64,000 nt of DNA from Diplonema papillatum (lineage: Eukaryota > Euglenozoa > Diplonemea > Diplonemida > Diplonemidae): NCBI GenBank assembly GCA_030068145.1, contig JAPJBO010000353.1:62001-126000 (forward strand), written 5' to 3'. The stretch's first letter is position 1; each line of letters starts with the position of its first letter. The position numbers and the translations under genes were made by a program. Below, piece by piece: positions 1 through 11,569 of this stretch. The notes beneath the pieces are model-generated. The model was not told the DNA's origin, made no database searches, and saw only the letters and a program-made list of their open reading frames with translations.

Positions 1-22
1 GGGCTCGGCGCCGTCCAGAAAT

Positions 23-213
23 AAAATTACGTATTACTAGGTAAAAAAGCCTTTTACTGTCCCTCGGAAGGGTTTATTGTCCCTCGGAAGTTTTTTTTGC
101 CCTCGGGTCCCCCTTCGGGGGCCCCTCGGGCAAAAAAAACTTCCTCGGGACAATAAACCCTTCCTCGGGACTAAAAGGTTTTTTTAGTCCTAGTAATAAA
201 TAGTTATTTTGGC
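23..213. repeat. Long fold-back inverted repeat (hairpin)
   Basis: The stretch at about 23-115 is repeated in reverse complement at about 119-213 around a TTCG loop. The arms are not perfect but pair along nearly their whole length, including blocks with TTATTGTCCC, CTCGG and a run of eight T/A. Smaller palindromes (CCTCGGGA-type) recur inside each arm. It looks like a MITE-type or fold-back element. No coding potential is seen and no target duplication could be assigned. Confidence 0.75.
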
Positions 214-568
214 CCAAATCCTCCCAAAAAAGCACTCGAAAAAAAAAATTTTTGACCCACTTTTTCCACCATTTCACCTTAGAGAATTTAGCTAAGGTGG
301 GTCCCACAGTAGGTCCACAGTGGGTTGCACCAGGAGGGGGGGTTTGCAAGAACGTGCTTGGAATGGGTATGTGCTCAACACCGCACTGGTCCCGTCTGCG
401 CCGTGTTTCGGTCCTTTAAGCCACGGACACATAAGGCGGACCATCATCAGCGTGGAACCTGAGTGTCTGCAGACAGGACTGCGGTTGAGTCTGGTTTGTC
501 AGGCGGCTGTTCGTAGCTCGTCACAGCCAGGACCACCCGTGCTACTAGAGCACAGGCGAATCCGTCAC

Positions 569-667
569 GGGGGGGGGGGGGGGGGGGGGGTACCCACCCC
601 CACCCAGGGTTAGCAACTTCGTTTTGGGTCTCAGGCTTAGTATCAGCACTGCACCCCCCCCCCCCCC
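569..667. repeat. Poly-G tract followed by poly-C tract
   Basis: A run of 22 G at 569-590 is followed by a run of 14 C at 654-667, about 60 bases apart. Such tracts are prone to length change and to assembly error. Nothing coding is evident around them. Confidence 0.9.
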
Positions 668-866
668 TGTTTTTGACAGTAACTGCCAGGTAATTGACAG
701 TAACAGGCAATGCAACCTTCTGGGAAAACCACACGCACCAGACAAGTAGAACTTTCTGGAAAAAACAGAATCCGCTTAGTAGTTGGCAAAGCGAATTTAG
801 TAGAACTATTCAAGGTCAGCAACTCAGACGAATATAACACGCTTGGCACAAAGACATGAGTCATAC

Positions 867-1512
867 CAATTCTGCGCCCATTGCGCATGACGCGGTCATC
901 CTGCTGAAAGAAGTCATCCACAGGTCGACGGTTGTTGAGCGTTGAAGCGACTCAAGCGTGGTTATGATATCGAGCTGTTCAGACACTGCAGCAAGAGTGG
1001 TTGCCACTTCGCCAAAGTCGTGAACGAAGTTCTGCCTGACCGACAACTCTAAACGAGAAATATCTCGCCTCCGCGAGACTTCCGTTACATTCTGCAATTG
1101 GCGCAACTTTGGGTACAAGATGGTATCTTCGAAATAGAACCGAAACAAGCGAATGTGCTGCGTTCGAGTCCATGCTTCTTCTTCAGCAATCACGTCCCGT
1201 TCTTGGGACTCTCGAAACCCGAGGTCCTTCCCCAGAACCGGCCTGGCTTCTAACTCTTTGAGTTTCTCCTTCGCCCTGCGTTAGCATTTAAGGAGTGTTT
1301 GACAGTTCAGACAGTTCAGGGTGCAAGATGTGGTGCGTAGTTTCACTACTTCCGCGACCTTCGTACAAGATAGGAACTCATGCTAGCAATGTGAGGGACA
1401 AGGCATTCGTCGCACGCCCGGATTAGTGTTGGATGACACCGAAAGAACAACGCAAGGATGGCACGCAACTTGCCCAATGGTTCAAGGAACATTTCCGGAG
1501 TTGAGGCTTGCA
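867..1512 (-). CDS. Internal exons of an unrecognised helical protein
   Basis: Two exons join in phase: 1359-1512 and 867-1275, with acceptors ATCAG and CGCAG and donors GTCGCG and GTATGA. They give about 187 residues, mostly helical, rich in Arg, Glu and Leu (for example AKEKLKELEARP and FVHDFGEVATTLAAVSEQL), like a coiled-coil or helical-bundle tethering subunit. I do not recognise the family. Neither end of the gene is found: no start upstream and no convincing next exon between 866 and the poly-G tract. A different reading of the 640-920 stretch is also open for about 90 residues, so the donor at 866 is uncertain. The left edge of a dispersed repeat (1499-1660) lies right at the proposed acceptor, so this exon could also be repeat-derived. 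Confidence 0.4.
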
Positions 1513-1660
1513 CTGATAAGCGAACGGACAATCAGCATCAACTAACCAAGGGTGATGAAAATGATGAGGAAAATTCCTGTTCTTCGCGTGTACAGGGTAT
1601 AAACCTCTCTGGGGGCTTCCTGTACTAGCACTTTTTCGTTGGCTTCGCGTTCTCTTTGAT
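1499..1660. repeat. Dispersed repeat, copy 1 (partner at 57122-57245)
   Basis: Begins near GCTTGCACTGATAA and ends near TTTTTCGTTGGCTTC. The same blocks in the same order occur at 57122-57245 on the same strand, roughly 70% alike by eye, including ATCA-CATCAACT, GTACAGGGTA and GGGGGCTT-CCTG. A shorter echo lies near 27085-27110. No open frame is shared. Confidence 0.55.
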
Positions 1661-2419
1661 GATCGTCAATACCGTTGTTTCGCAAATGTTCCCGTCAGTA
1701 AAAGCCTTTAAAGGTAGTCAGAATAAAAATGCAAACCTGAAGCACGAGAGAGGCGAACAGTTGTCTTTGATCGCGTCCTTCTCCTGACGACGCGGAGCTC
1801 GACCGACGGGTTCCGACGTTGGCGGTGCCGGAGTAGCAATGACATTCTCCGATGCGCGCCAGCCAATAGGCGGCAGCTTGACACCAACCGCGTTCCGTTC
1901 CTTTCCCATGCTACTGACGTCACGTCAACATGAAGTTTCTTTAGGGTGTGTCCAGACCCGGACTGTGAGTGCCCAGTTTTGTGTGGCAGTAGAAAGCCTG
2001 AACAGGGATAGCACCCGAGCATGAACGTACCGCAAAGAGAATGCAAGTTTGGGCTGTTTGTTTACTTGGTCGCTGCCGACAACTTGTTTTGCTGAAAAGA
2101 ACACAGCAAGAAGAAGGTAGAGTAGACCCCGCTCTTTAGGTCGGAGAGTCTCCGTCCGGTGTACAACTCGAACGGAAGAACGACCCATTCCAGGTCCCGC
2201 GGGTAGAGGCCCCCTGTGCCGCCGGCTGGCCTGTGTGTTTCCGTATCTGTAGGATCGTTGCTTCCGTCATCTGAGCGCGTTTCGAAACGTCTCTCTTGGT
2301 TCCCTCAGTGGTCACGTCTTGGCAGTCCCGGGCCTCTCCCCATCCATCTGCATTTGATCATTGCTAGCCCTCTCACAGGCACCAACCGGCAAGCCCGCGC
2401 TTTGCTATCGGCCGGGGAA
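1661..2419. other. Stretch without a supported gene
   Basis: One minus-strand frame at about 1735-1904 could be an exon (acceptor GACGTCAG, donor GTTTGC), but it has no neighbours in phase and no family match. I see nothing else. Confidence 0.4.
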
Positions 2420-2912
2420 ATGAGAGACAGCAAACTCCTGGTGTGTTTCGACGGCGGGGCTAGCGCGAATGGGACCGCCTTTGCGGTTGCCGGGGGCAGG
2501 GGCAGTAATGTACCGCGGCGGAGTGAAAGTGGCAGATGTGGTCCTGCCACTGCCGACCGTGCGCAGCGATTTCGGAACAGCTAATCAGGCCAAGCTCATT
2601 GCACTTGCACAGAGAGAGCTAGCCACATTCTCGGGTGAGATGTGCCGCCTGTGCAAAGACATTCAGCCGCACGGGGCCGAAAACCCTGTGCAGCTCACAC
2701 CGCAAGATGAAAACAGAAGCCTTGAGCCCGAGCCGGATGAAGAAGCTGACAACCTCCCACGCTCTGTCCGTCCCCCGAAAGATCCCGCCTCACCACCCTT
2801 CGGAGAGGAGCCCCAAAAGCAGCGTGTCGGAAACTCAAGGCTGGTGAAAGTGGCAAGTGGGTATAGCGGTTATTGTGGTTTAGAGGTTCGGTGTTTTAGG
2901 GTCTCCGGTTGA
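2420..2912 (+). mobile_element. Degenerate retroelement fragment with RNase H-like traces
   Basis: The plus strand carries a stretch reading LLVCFDGGAS and, further on, GAGAVMYRGGVKVAD, which resemble the first strands of a type I RNase H domain, followed by a Cys-containing tail. The 3' part (about 2585-2860) recurs in inverted orientation at 33582-33850, about three quarters identical by eye. It is a broken fossil with several disruptions. Whether the source was a LINE or an LTR-type element cannot be told from this piece. Confidence 0.5.
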
Positions 2913-2992
2913 CCATTGACTGGGAGTCGGGTAGTGTGAGGGGTTATGCTTCGATTCAGCCGTTAGTAACGGCTACCTACATAAAGCCTTGA

Positions 2993-3038
2993 ACATACAC
3001 ACACATGCACACACACACGCACGCACGCACGCACGCGG
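2993..3038. repeat. CA/CG-rich microsatellite
   Basis: A short run of ACAC followed by CGCA-type tetranucleotides, directly downstream of the retroelement scrap. Confidence 0.9.
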
Positions 3039-3262
3039 GCATCGCCCTACTACCTGTGCACGGGCAAATGGAAGGATGAGGTAAAGAAACAGATCGAAGA
3101 TGGGGTTGTACGTTCCGCTATGAGAGCAAGGCCAAATGATGCGGACTGTGATCCCTACTCATCAACAAGGTTGGGCAGGCACTACGCAGCCTCAGCTCTG
3201 GAACAATCGGCAAACAACGGAACGTCCTGAACAAGTTCACGAAGTATCAATGCCCTGCTGTG

Positions 3263-5313
3263 TCAGGCTTCCGAGGCGGTCGGTTCAAAAGCTTCTGATT
3301 GAAGAACGATCTTGCAGAGCTCAATGTCGCGAGTGAGGTCGGACCACTTTGGCGATGCTTCGTGCTGCTGTTCAATTCTGGTAAGCTCCTCCAGGGCTGA
3401 GTCACACACTCGCAGCATCGCGGCAGCTGACATGAGGCCATTCAAGTAAGCCTTCCGTGCTGCCCCTGGATATGTCCGAAAGAACAAGACCGGCCGGTTC
3501 CCCACCATTTGGTCGTGCGGTGTCTGCGGTTTTTTTCTTTGTGTAGACTCGTGTGTGTCAGAGTCCGCTTGTGCAGAAGCGGGATTTCCACTCCGAGACA
3601 TAGTGGCCAAGAGGCGCGACCCTGGCACAGCCAGGTTGGTAAAGTGATAGAACTGGTCTTTCGCACTGAGGGAAGCACCAATCGCACTCTCTTTTCTTTT
3701 GCAACTACAAGAACAGAGAACAGTAACTCCTGTTTCGGTTCACGGCTGCACTTTGATTTTCAAACGATCTGGCCAAATGCGCAACATACCTCGACCGAAG
3801 ACTGATCCGATCCGACGCAGTGCATAAACACTGCGAGAACATCTTCAGGATGATTCTTCAGCATCAGTTCGCCACAGTGCAGGTCCATTTCCCCGGTGTC
3901 GCCAACAAGCACGTACATATTCCGCTCGGTTCCGCCCACATCAGGGTGCACACACTTTGTGAGAGTGTCTTTGAAATTGTTGTATTTTCTGAGACCTCTC
4001 CGCTCCGCCTGCACCCACTCGGCAATGGACCCGTAAAGAACACAACCCTTGTCCCATCCGACGCCCCAGTATGGGTACCCGTTCGCGATGCCTACTTCTT
4101 CGAAAGCCCGGACGACGGCGTGATACTGTAGGAAGTGTCCAGTTTTAAATACTTTCGAAGCCGGATCTTCATTCACGTGCACTTTGACGGTTATCTGTTT
4201 CGGGCTATCTTCCTCTAGTCAGTTGGGCCGCCGGTGTGGTCCGGGACTTGACGCAGGAGGATGCTGGCGTCCTGATAGGGATTCAGTCCTTCGCTCTGGA
4301 AAGGCAGCAGGACCGAGACAGGATCCCTACAGGTACGGGCAAGAGCCCCGCCAAGCGCAGGACGCGGGTAAGGCCCTCGTGGTTAGTCGCAGGCAGAGAG
4401 CCGTCGGCGCCGGCAGGGTGCAGCAGGCAGACCAGCCCAGAAGGGGGCGTGAAGCGCAGCACGGCGGCCCGCCGACGAAGAGGGCCAGGGCGGACCCTGG
4501 GAAGTGACTTCCCGCGCCGAGCACCCTTCCCTCCCCCCCCCCCAGCTCGCCAGCCGGAGGACCGAAAGGCTCGTCCCCCGTGGAAGGAACGGATATGAAG
4601 GTGACGTTTTTTCTTTCCTCCCTCGATGCAGAGCCTCCCTCGCCGGCAGTCGCCAACCTGGAGCCGGAGCTGACGGCGGCCATAACTTTCACCGCCTCGA
4701 GCACTTTCAAAGAATGTCAGCAGTACCGGTCGGCTTTTCTTCTGAAGTGGAGGAAGCGAGCCGAGGGTCTACGACGAGAGCCGAAGGGACCTTGCAACGT
4801 GCGGCTCCTGGAGGAGATGCTTCGGGATACGGGTATCGAGGGCATGGGGAGCCTCAAAACATCGGTTCTGTATGTGTGTAACTCGCATACCCGTCGGAGC
4901 TTCAAGGCGGGACCTAACTCCTTAGCTCGAGCTGTCAAAACCGCGACCGGAGCTAGGGTCTCATTCGGTGGCAGTCCGTGTTTACTCAACTCGAGAGCAA
5001 ACTGTGCTACACCCGGATAGATGCTTCCGCGACCGTACTGTGTGGATGTTGGGGTGACTAGTCACTGGTCCTGCATTCGAGAAGTTTTGGTCTTCAAAAC
5101 GGGTACAGGACAGATGCATCATCGTGGACCCTTTGACAAATTGTGCATAAAATAGGTGAGTCGAGGCGGTACGAACACGTCGGTAGTCGGTTGTTCAGAA
5201 GACAACAGCATACCAAAGAATCAACACCGCCGAGAGCGTAACCAAAAAGGTGATAGTTTCCGGAAGAGCGAATGGTGTCGTCGATATCGAACACCGCTTG
5301 TAATCGTCGCATT
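3263..5313 (-). CDS. APP1-type phosphatidate phosphatase (HAD fold), 3' four exons
   Basis: Four exons join in phase: 5214-5313, 4890-5036, 3790-4194 and 3263-3523, stop at 3263. The first carries the HAD nucleophile motif FDIDDTIRSSGN and ALGGVDS, the second YGRGSIYPGV and the HAD motif PVAVLTARA, the third the acidic motif VLVGDTGEMD with NHPEDV. This is the order of the APP1 catalytic domain, which in yeast removes phosphate from phosphatidate at actin patches. The last exon is a helical tail. The amino-terminal exon(s) should lie between 5314 and 6378 but were not identified. Donors are GTATGC, GTATGC and GTATGT. Family assignment is firm; substrate is inferred. Confidence 0.8.
4195..4889. 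other. APP1 intron 2 with a GC-rich plus-strand open stretch
   Basis: The 695-base intron is unusually GC-rich and holds plus-strand open frames (about 4236-4598 and 4580-5020), including the segment FKECQQYRSAFLLKWRKRAE. It looks like protein-coding material of another element set antisense inside the intron. I recognise no family; a transposon remnant is the simplest reading. Confidence 0.35.
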
Positions 5314-6378
5314 CTAAGGGTCACAAAGTCTGGCTGCTTGGTTTCCTTCACTCCATTCCGGTTGTGCAGTGTCGGGCTATGTAGCCTGTTGCCAGCTTCG
5401 GGATCCTGTTTGTGTTGACGGGTCGCGATCGCTCTTTTGAACCAAGTAAGGCGTTCCAGGTGGAAGATGAGCCTTTTGGAGCTGACAAACTGAAGGAAGT
5501 AAGCATACGAGTGCTCCAAGGTTCGGACGGTAAAGCGGTTTTCGTTTTCTTGTTGTTATGCGCCAAGCCAACACGGCTACGACAAAGAATGCTGTGCGGT
5601 GTGGTCATAAACGGACAGATCGTGCCGGGAAAATGTGATACTCGACCACTCGCTCACACAGCCCATAGTATGAATACGACTACCAAGCTCATTTTTTGTT
5701 TGTGCGCACCAGCGGAACTCACCTCTTTGGTCAGTTTCATGTAGTACGCTGCCAACTACGAATTCTTACCAACAATGCATTGTTAACACAAAGAAAAGAT
5801 CATACAGGCGGGAGCTAAAACGATGGCGGGTTGCCAAGCCCGCTCAGGGCCGGCATTGCGCGCTGTTTTCAGATTCTTCTCATTCGGGTCGTGCTCATTG
5901 TGGGGTAGCGTCATTCCATGTGTGTCCCCACCACCTCTTCAGCTAGATGTTTGTGAGTGAAGAGCTGCTTGAATTTGCAACTTGGGCATGTTAGGCAGGT
6001 CGAAGTCAGGCAACAAATGGAAAAGCAAACGCGGAAGGATGACAAGTCAGAAGAACCCAACAAAAGCAGATGCCATCTGAAAAACAGTTTTGGTTGGCAC
6101 TTCGTTCGTAGGAACAATGTTCAACCGACGCCTTGCTGACAAACAATGCACCTGCGATTTGCAAAACTGTCAACAGTGGTATAATCGTGTTATAAGCGCT
6201 GAAGGAATCTAACCACGAAAGGGTCTTTCATCTGAATCCAATCGTCCAAGTTCCAAAGACAACTTCGTGGGGCGTTAGCATGCGCTTGCTTCTCTTCATT
6301 GAATCGCGGGAACTCATAAATTCACGGATACCCGCCTGCTGGACGGCGGCGTTTAGACAAAACCCTGCGCGGACTGAA
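5314..6378. other. Intergenic stretch, possible undetected APP1 5' exon
   Basis: Lies between the first APP1 exon found and the stop of the CHORD-CS gene. It contains the diverged terminal-repeat copy at 5688-5757. No exon in it could be supported on phase or homology. Confidence 0.5.
5688..5757. repeat. Diverged solo copy of the retroelement terminal repeat
   Basis: Contains TTTGTGCGCAC, AGCGGAACTCAC, AGTTTCATG and TAGTACGCTGCCA. The first and last of these also bound the 117-bp repeat of the 17.6-21.6 kb element, and the whole block recurs at 45813-45878 in the same orientation. Confidence 0.55.
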
Positions 6379-8115
6379 CTACTCTTCGATTTCGGTGCCG
6401 ATGTCGGGCCATGCGGCACCAGTGACGCCACTTGTCACGTCACCTCCCTTCTTCAGTGTAATTTCAATTTTGGGCTCCTTGATCTCTACCTTGCATTCGG
6501 AGGGAATAACCTCACTCGGAAGGTTTCTGTTCAACGAGAACTCCTGTGTGTGATGTAAGCATTTGAATCAGGGGCAAACGGTATCCAATCAAAATGGAAA
6601 GCTCCTGCGAGTTGTTGAAGGTGTTCTCACGTCGGACGAAGCTTTGCGTGTGCGTTTCGTTTGTGTGCCAAATGTTGCATACCTTGCCGAAGTCGAAGTA
6701 AATCTGGACTCGCAGCTGCGTGGAACTGATCAAAAACGAACATTTTTCGGGATCGACCTGATGCAGGTAGTTCTGGAGTAGTTACGCAAACAAAATCGGA
6801 GAATACGACCCTGCATACACCAACCTTGCGACTTCCTGGCTTGACTGTACTCGTGACAATTATAAGCAATCTTGTGAGGATTGATGTGAGAAAACGAAGA
6901 CCAGCCAGTAAGCCAACACCAAAAAGGGGGCTGGCGTCTTAAACCCTACGGAAGGTTGCCATGAGCACACGAGAAGACTGCAGGACTGAGTTGGGCTGGT
7001 GTGCACTTGGCCAAGAGGACACCAGAATCCAGAATAGTAGGCAAGTACACTACACTTGACCCGAAATACACAACCCACGTGCACTCTGCCCTCAGATGGA
7101 CAGGCTTGGGGCTAAGCACAAACGCCAAGTACCAAGGTACCACGTTAATCCTCTGGTTCGGGTGAATGGCCCCGGCTCTGCAGCACCGCCACATTTTGCT
7201 CTCGTGTAGCGGGCTTTCTCCCCCCGCACTTGTACTGAGCCAGATCCTGCCCCTACTACGGGCTCTAGCACTGAGTTCTTGGAAGCACATACCTTCTTTG
7301 CGTAAATGCTGATGGTGATGGTGGAGCCGACCTGGAAGAAATCGTATCGGCAAGGCGCCTTTCTGGCAAGCCCAGCGGCAGCGCGAGTAAAGGCGCACGT
7401 CTCGGTACCTTCTCTGCAACCTCGAATTGCTCGGAATTCGTCAAAGTCGTACTTTTTAGTACGATCGCAGCAGGACCAGTATTTGTATGTCTCGTGAAAG
7501 ACAGCATGGCCCGGATGATGAACGCAGACTGTCTTCAAGCTCTCTGGGCCCGTGTACTTTGTTGAACAACCTTGTCGAACGCACTCTCTGCCGATAGGAA
7601 TTTCGCCGCTCTCCTCGTCTTCTTCCACTGGCTTTTCTGCTTGTGCAACCAAGGCCTTTTCAAACGCCTTCTTTGCAGAGGCTGTTACGGTAACCGGCAT
7701 AGCCATCAAAGAGTCTTTTGCTGCCGTTGTCTGGGTAGGAAGCATACTCGCGGCGTATTCATGGATCGCCCCGATGGTTGTTGTCGGCTGTCATGCATGA
7801 ATATATATTTTGGGTAGGGGACCAAATTTGTCGGATTTCGACCTGAAAACGCGAAGGTACACCACAGAGCACGCAAAGCTTTGCTGTAGCTTAGGCATGA
7901 AACTCTCGGCCTTATCAACAATCATGCAGCCCATTGCGACGACTAGCTTGAAAATTCTCGCAGCAATGCTGGACACACTGCAAAAGGTTTACCGGCTGTG
8001 CGAGAATGCATACCTCTTTGTCCTGTAGGTACGTCAAGAACGCCAGAAGGGCGGTGAGGCCGTCGCCTTGGTGCTTTTCCAACACAGCATCGTAAACGCT
8101 CATATTTTCTTCGTA
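6379..8115 (-). CDS. CHORD and CS domain protein (HSP90 co-chaperone type)
   Basis: Exons 8014-8115, 7293-7787, 6683-6757 and 6379-6543 join in phase (279 codons, stop at 6379). The second holds one complete CHORD zinc domain: CVRQGCSTKYTG, then CVHHPG, FHETYKYWSCC, FDEF and GC. The CS (p23-like) domain starts at CRYDFFQVGSTITISIYAKK and continues across two introns with VDPEKCSF, QIYFDFGK and KVEIKEPKIEITLKK to a C-terminal AAWPDIG. CHORD-CS proteins (RAR1/CHORDC1 kin) act with HSP90 and SGT1. Known members usually have two CHORDs; only one is seen here. The 8014-8115 exon (start codon inside it at MSVYDAVLEKH) is less certain, and another exon may lie upstream near 8520-8730. Confidence 0.85.
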
Positions 8116-8745
8116 CTATACCCTGGGCGCACTTACTTGCAGAAAAGAACGTGTGTGCAGTGGTGCAGCATTGATCGAGGCAGGCCAGCTGAAGTGTTAA
8201 AACTTAGCATCTTTGAGCACTGGGGGCATTCTCCAATGTATCTGTTCTTTGACCTGATGAGCGGCGCCTTTCTCTGCTGTTAAGGGGATTCGCCTGTGAT
8301 CCGCTATGTGTGCTCAAGCTGACGTCCGCTGTACTGACGGAGCCGAACCTTCGCTACACACACGTCCTGTACCAGGCGCAGCAGGGACAGACACCTGGGT
8401 ACAACTTTGCTCAAATCTTCAGTACAATCCTACATGTGAATGTATGGCCTAACAAATTGGCGCTTCCTAAAGCTGAAGATTGTTCTGGTCTCTTCTTCCA
8501 TTTACACGGTAGTGGCTTGCCGTGACGAACCTTGGGTTTGAGCAGACTACGAGTGCAGGCCATGCAGTCATGACAGCTTTGTCCATGCTGATGATGGAGC
8601 GCCTTCGCCATCCTTGTTCGGAGGTCGTCTCTGTTACTTGCGAACGGGGAGCTTCAGCAGAAGGGGAAGTTGGGTGGTGCTCAAGATGGCCAGAAACAAA
8701 GCCGCGTGTGAAAGTGTCATCTTCCATGCGAACACGCGATACGTA
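8116..8745. other. Stretch between CHORD-CS and Rieske genes
   Basis: A minus-strand frame with CHDCMACTRSLLKPK near 8530-8611 ends at a possible donor (GTTCGT) in the phase the 8115 exon needs, so it could be a first exon of the CHORD gene. The evidence is only phase. Confidence 0.3.
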
Positions 8746-10733
8746 TCAGGCTGTCACAACAGATAAGCCGGCGCTTTGCGTATGGGGAAGACTTGGTTGA
8801 TTGGTGAGCGGCTGTGACACCTGCACAATAACAAAGGCCGGAGAGTGTGCATAAATAACCCAGGTTGGAAGTGTTGTGTGCATGCTGCCGCAAGCCATGT
8901 TTTAAATGAGAGCCTTGAGTACCGGGGTTCAACCTTGAACCGCAGTCGAGTCAAGCGCTAATACGCAACGAGTGTCGGTGTGCTGAAATTTCCCGTGTCG
9001 TTGTCGTAGAATAGTTCACCTTAGCGGATGCATCGTGTTCGCGTCATCTCGGAGTAGCTACACCATCATTCTGAGCTTGCGCCTTTTGCCTTTTCGCATA
9101 GCTCCTGTGGGGTAGTCGTGGTGTGCAAACCTCTCATAACGAGCCGAAGAAGACTTCGAAAGTGCAACTCACGAGCTGAGAACAGTTCAAATAAACGAAG
9201 GCAAGGAGCATACCCTTCGTCGCTCGTATTCGCCCTCCAAGTCCCTAAACTCGTCAGCTAAGTCGTATGCGGGGCTCCAATCGTCATCAGCATAGTCGTC
9301 TTCTGAAGGTGGAAGCTCGCCCTTTCGCACCTGTTTGACAACAAAAAGGTCTGACTGCAACTGCCAATGTACTGAGAGCCCCCGTGCTCGTGGTGGAACT
9401 CGCGAGAGGTTGCAAAATAACGCAAAACGGTAGTCGTCATGCACATAGACGCTGTGATGCCGTGAGCGGGACATTGAAATGCAAGCAACCCCAAAAAAGG
9501 CATACCCAGTCGGGAACGTAGGGCCCAGCATCTTTGCCTCGGGGCGTAAGTTGCCCTGCGGGTATGCGCGTGGGATTCCTTTTCCGCTCACGCTCTGCCC
9601 GCATGCTTCGCTTTCTGTTGCGGATGAGCTCTTGCATCCTTTCTTTACCAGAGCTTTCCGAGTCTACTGCATCTGGATCCATCCGTGCCTCGTCGTTGCT
9701 GGCAATATCAATTGTCGCATATCGATCAGACGCATACGCATACTCATCAGCAGGATTCAATCGGATCAGCACCTGCGGTTGTGAACACAGAACAGCGCAT
9801 GCAGGAGCTCGTAGATCACTCTTTTCGCTCAGAGCTGCAAATCCTGAACCGAAAAAACGAGGCAAAAGCAAAGAAGGGGAACTCGTACGTAGGCCTCGTA
9901 GCTGTAGGGTAATGCATTGCTGTCAGAGCAACTGAAAAGGTGAAGAAACAGAAGGTACACATACATCATCGCCGCGCACAAAGACCTGATGAATACGCTG
10001 GCGGGGACCGCCTACTTTCGCTTGTGGTGTGTGCAGGCTTCGCTTGACATCAACGCTTTCGTACAAGGACACACCAGTGTCCAGAGCAATCTTCGTACAG
10101 TGCCAAGGGCAAACAATGCAAGTCTGCGAGTTGTATTCCTCAATGTCTCCCATAAACAGCGGCCCACCTGTGAGTTGTGGCTTTCAATTATTGCAATGTA
10201 CTTGATCATTACACGGCAGAGAGCACAACTGAACACGTAGAACGACATACCGTGATGATAACATGCGTTGTCCATTGCTGCCCATTGATCCTCGAGTTTG
10301 AACACAGCAATTGTACGACCGCCGCACTTGATGAGCTTCTTATCGCCAGGCTCCATCGCGTCCGAATTCGGTACACGGTACAGCTTCGGCTTGCCAGACA
10401 CTTCAATCTCGCTGTGGTTTCATTGATATTGGAGCATAAGTGTTTGAATGAAAGAAGCATTGCCTCTTCTTGACAACTATTTGGCGAGTCTAGCTTGTGA
10501 AAACGCAGAGCAAACAAGACATACTGCCGGTTTTCCGCAAGAAAGGCGTTCCTCGAGTTGACACTGTTCATGTCTAGCGAAAGCATGGGCTTCATAACTA
10601 CGCCCTTCGCCGAGGAGCAGCCAACTTGCGACTTTGGGGAGGACATCGCATGCTCGTCAGCAACGTACTGCGGCTGCCCCGTAGTATCCAACTCTTCCGT
10701 CGCAGTTGCACCGCGCGCCGCACCGTTTCCCAT
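8746..10733 (-). CDS. Rieske [2Fe-2S] protein with N-myristoylation motif
   Basis: Six exons in phase: 10525-10733, 10251-10411, 9965-10167, 9506-9772, 9214-9330 and, less surely, 8746-8820 (stop at 8746); about 343 residues. The start ATG at 10733 gives MGNGAARGA, with Gly2 and small residues fitting N-myristoylation. The Rieske fold spans roughly residues 78-200. The cluster ligands are Cys120 and His122 (NACYHHGG) and Cys143 and His146 (CIVCPWHC), interrupted by an intron between the two loops. A long acidic and basic C-terminal extension with no known domain follows (DPDAVDSESSGK, then an Arg-rich helix, then PSEDDYADDDW). The Rieske part resembles the soluble RFESD/ferredoxin type rather than the bc1 subunit. 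Partner and reaction are unknown. Membrane anchoring by lipid is inferred. Confidence 0.82.
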
Positions 10734-11569
10734 AAACAAACAAGCTGCTCGTCGAAAAAAGCGGCCCCGGCACGCCCGGGGCCGAGTGAAAGTTAGTGGT
10801 GGATGCTATCTTCCTTTCCCGCCACCCACATCCTTCACCCTGGAGGCCTGAGACCAATTTCTGCTTCCCTGGAGACAAATACGTATTGCAACTAAAAGAA
10901 CGGTAGCAGCCGTTTAACCAGAGGTTAATACGTACACAAGAGACTTCCACTGCCGAGTGAAACACGCTCCTTCCAACGTAAGCAGCTAAACAAGAAACGA
11001 AAAGGAGACCGGATGAACCCGAGTAGGAAAAGGTTACAGTCGGAAACAAACGAAAAAGCGCTATTTGTCAGAAGAATCATTTGTCAAACAACCCGCCCGC
11101 ATAGTCTGTACAAGGAGACGGGCCCCGTACAAGAGGACAACGCGATCAAGTATCTTACGCTACCACTAAAGGAGGTACGAGATGGCACGACACAAATCTG
11201 GGGAATGGAGACAAATCTATCTATGCTCCTTCTTCCGTGCTCAGGGGTGCCCCTCATACTTGTGCCGGTGGCCCAACTGCGGGAAGAAAAGAACGGAGGA
11301 TTACAGGTTTGAGTCGATGACACACACGCGATACAGATTCAAACGCTTGATCGTTTGGTCACTTTGCCGAAGGACGCAGTGCGTTTTAGGTTCAGCAACT
11401 TCGTTCTGTCTTCTCGGAACGTAAAGATTACCATCTCTCAATTCAATACAAAATGGATTGGTTTGCTCCAATAATGGCCGGGTCAGTGAGATGCCTCGAG
11501 ACGGCACTACAGCTGAGCAATTCCAGGGGTGGTGCAGTGCGGATCCACTTCAGAAATGCATTGAATCTC
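10734..11569. other. Intergenic stretch
   Basis: About 840 bases between the start of the Rieske gene and the stop of the next gene upstream. No open frame, repeat or regulatory element could be supported. Confidence 0.5.
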
